Assembly: GCA_009777365.1 (NCBI GenBank) | Contig: WRLZ01000043.1 | Location: forward strand, 1 to 6,076 | Reading direction: 5' to 3' | DNA length: 6,076 nt | Origin: Candidatus Saccharimonadota bacterium | GTDB taxonomy: Bacteria; Patescibacteriota; Saccharimonadia; Saccharimonadales; Saccharimonadaceae | Position numbers and translations under genes: made by a program | Shown here: positions 5,194-6,076 of the stretch, piece by piece | How positions within the stretch are numbered: position 1 is the stretch's first letter | Layout of the letters: every line of letters begins with the position of its first letter | Notes under the pieces: model-generated | Databases searched by the model: none | What the model was told of the DNA's origin: nothing | Seen by the model: the letters and a program-made list of their open reading frames with translations, nothing else

Positions 5194-6076
5194 GAGAGCG
5201 TAGGGGTTTTCTTTTTCTTCCTTATTGTCGCGTTGGCGTTTCCAGATGAGAAAGATAAAGAAGGAGAGGAGTAGGAAAAGAGGAAGGGTAGAATAAAGAA
5301 GGAATAGGAGGCTGGGGCTATCACTGTCGGATCCAATGACGCCAGCTAGGGGAGTCTGGTAATCGGGGAGTCGGAGAGGGCTTCGGCTGTTTGCTTCAGA
5401 GCTTGTGGCGGCAACGGCGCTGCTGATTGGCTCGGTGGCTATTATGGGCTCGACTAGGGGTAGGGTGTGCCAGCTGGAAATAGCGTTAGGAGCGGGCGGT
5501 GTGGCGGGTGGCGCTTGGTCGGAGGAGAAGACATCTTTGCTCTCATCCTCGATGTTGGCTTCGGAGTTGTTGTGCTCGTCGTTGCCGTCCTCATCGCTAT
5601 CTTCGTTTTCTGGGTCAATGTCAGGATCGGGGATGGTTTCGGGTTGGCCGTCGTAGCGGTTGCCAATGTTGAGGTCACCGTTGTCGAATCTGGGAGCTAT
5701 GTCTGGGTCGCTTCCGTAGAGTATGGCTTGGCGCCATATGGTATTGTTGTTGGCGACGTGGTTAAACCCAGGTGCCCAGTATTCGGTTATGAGGCCGGTG
5801 ATCGAGAAGATGTCGGTTCTGCCAGTTGATGAGAAGGTTGGGCCATGGGGTATGAATGAGATTGTCGGGGAGGTGATGGATAGATTTGTCATGGCTTCGG
5901 TGGCTAGAGTGAGTCTATAGTTGGTGTAGCTTTTGAGAGATTCCTCCATGCCGGTTTCGATATTTATTCTGGTGTAGGAAAGGTAATTGATGGTGAATTC
6001 GGAGATTATCGGTATCCTAAGCAGGATTAGCTCGTTTGGGCAGATTAGGGTTTGATCGGTTTGGCAAAGGGTTTGG
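5191..6076 (-). CDS. C-terminal part of a membrane-anchored surface protein with acidic spacer (5' end outside window)
   Basis: The frame is open from the right edge to TAG at 5191-5193, giving 294 visible residues. An internal ATG at 5949 lacks a ribosome binding site, and coding continues upstream of it, so the start is outside the window. Visible residues 1-140 are rich in Thr, Ile, Ser, Asn and Tyr and look like beta-structured ectodomain, with two cysteines (4 and 12) that could form a disulfide. Residues 150-181 are strongly acidic and contain DSDEDGNDE, a DxDxDG pattern seen in calcium-binding loops. A Pro/Ser/Ala-rich stalk (about 185-250) leads to one transmembrane helix (255-278), then a short tail KRQRDNKEEKENPYAL. 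Positive-inside topology puts the long N-terminal part outside the cell. No LPxTG sortase motif is present. The family is unrecognised. A role in host or surface contact is plausible for an epibiotic bacterium but is inference. Confidence 0.88.
   Translation of the reverse strand, partial: QTLCQTDQTLICPNELILLRIPIISEFTINYLSYTRINIETGMEESLKSYTNYRLTLATEAMTNLSITSPTISFIPHGPTFSSTGRTDIFSITGLITEYWAPGFNHVANNNTIWRQAILYGSDPDIAPRFDNGDLNIGNRYDGQPETIPDPDIDPENEDSDEDGNDEHNNSEANIEDESKDVFSSDQAPPATPPAPNAISSWHTLPLVEPIIATEPISSAVAATSSEANSRSPLRLPDYQTPLAGVIGSDSDSPSLLFLLYSTLPLFLLLSFFIFLIWKRQRDNKEEKENPYAL

Noticed and set aside
5256..5310. Long purine-rich tract on the + strand, possible triplex or regulatory element
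   Set aside because: It is explained by Leu and Phe codons (CTN, TTN) of the membrane helix on the opposite strand.
5346..5369. LPDYQTP near the C-terminus of the surface protein as a sortase signal
   Set aside because: It lacks the Thr-Gly of LPxTG at the right spacing and lies about 20 residues before the membrane helix, within the stalk.
1..6076. Recoding of TGA as in some candidate phyla (Gly in Gracilibacteria-like lineages)
   Set aside because: None of the eight coding regions has an internal TGA although several are Gly-rich, and all read through well with the standard code. The lack of TGA stops in eight genes is too small a sample to mean more.
1..6076. tRNA, rRNA, CRISPR array or mobile element
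   Set aside because: No cloverleaf-like gene, no regularly spaced repeats, no transposase-like protein and no flanking duplications were seen on either strand.

Overview
The window reads as bacterial chromosome from a small-genome lineage. It has two genes on the + strand at the left end (1-611), then a long run of minus-strand genes (727 to the right edge), packed with 1-nt overlaps or 1-nt gaps. The best guess is the Candidate Phyla Radiation (Patescibacteria), most likely Saccharibacteria. That is inferred from the compact operon, the divergent Gat proteins, the short membrane-anchored proteins of no obvious family and fermentative acetate kinase; no rRNA or other marker confirms it. The standard code fits: no gene has an internal TGA, and all eight stops are TAA or TAG.

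Left end (+ strand): the 3' end of a protein with a Pro/Ala-rich linker and a helical C-terminal domain, then an 80-residue protein with a histone-H1-like Lys/Arg/Ala tail and one membrane helix. A strong hairpin terminator at 657-688 separates these from the convergent minus-strand operon.

Centre (minus strand, transcribed right to left): gatC - gatA-like - small membrane-anchored HEPN-like protein - gatB. This resembles the operon for the tRNA-dependent amidotransferase GatCAB, which turns Glu-tRNA(Gln) and Asp-tRNA(Asn) into Gln-tRNA(Gln) and Asn-tRNA(Asn). GatC and GatB look intact. The GatA homologue has only 313 residues against about 480 usually. It has lost the N-terminal region, the whole Gly/Ser-rich amidase signature with both catalytic serines, and part of the C-terminal glutamine pocket, and the catalytic lysine is replaced by Gln. 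What remains is smooth, in frame and locked into the operon, so it looks like a retained pseudoenzyme rather than a decaying pseudogene. The extra gene between gatA and gatB encodes a membrane-anchored helical domain with an RNxxxH motif. Together these suggest a modified amidotransferase that may use free ammonia or an external ammonia source. This is the main discovery candidate of the window. A promoter directly before gatC would give an almost leaderless mRNA.

Right part (minus strand): a complete acetate kinase gene (ackA), with its own promoter overlapped by a perfect inverted repeat, lies upstream of gatC. Beyond it is the 3' part of a gene for a large surface protein: a beta/Thr-rich ectodomain, an acidic DxDxDG-containing spacer, a Ser/Pro stalk, a C-terminal membrane helix and a basic cytoplasmic tail. 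No tRNA, rRNA, CRISPR array, insertion sequence or other mobile element was seen.
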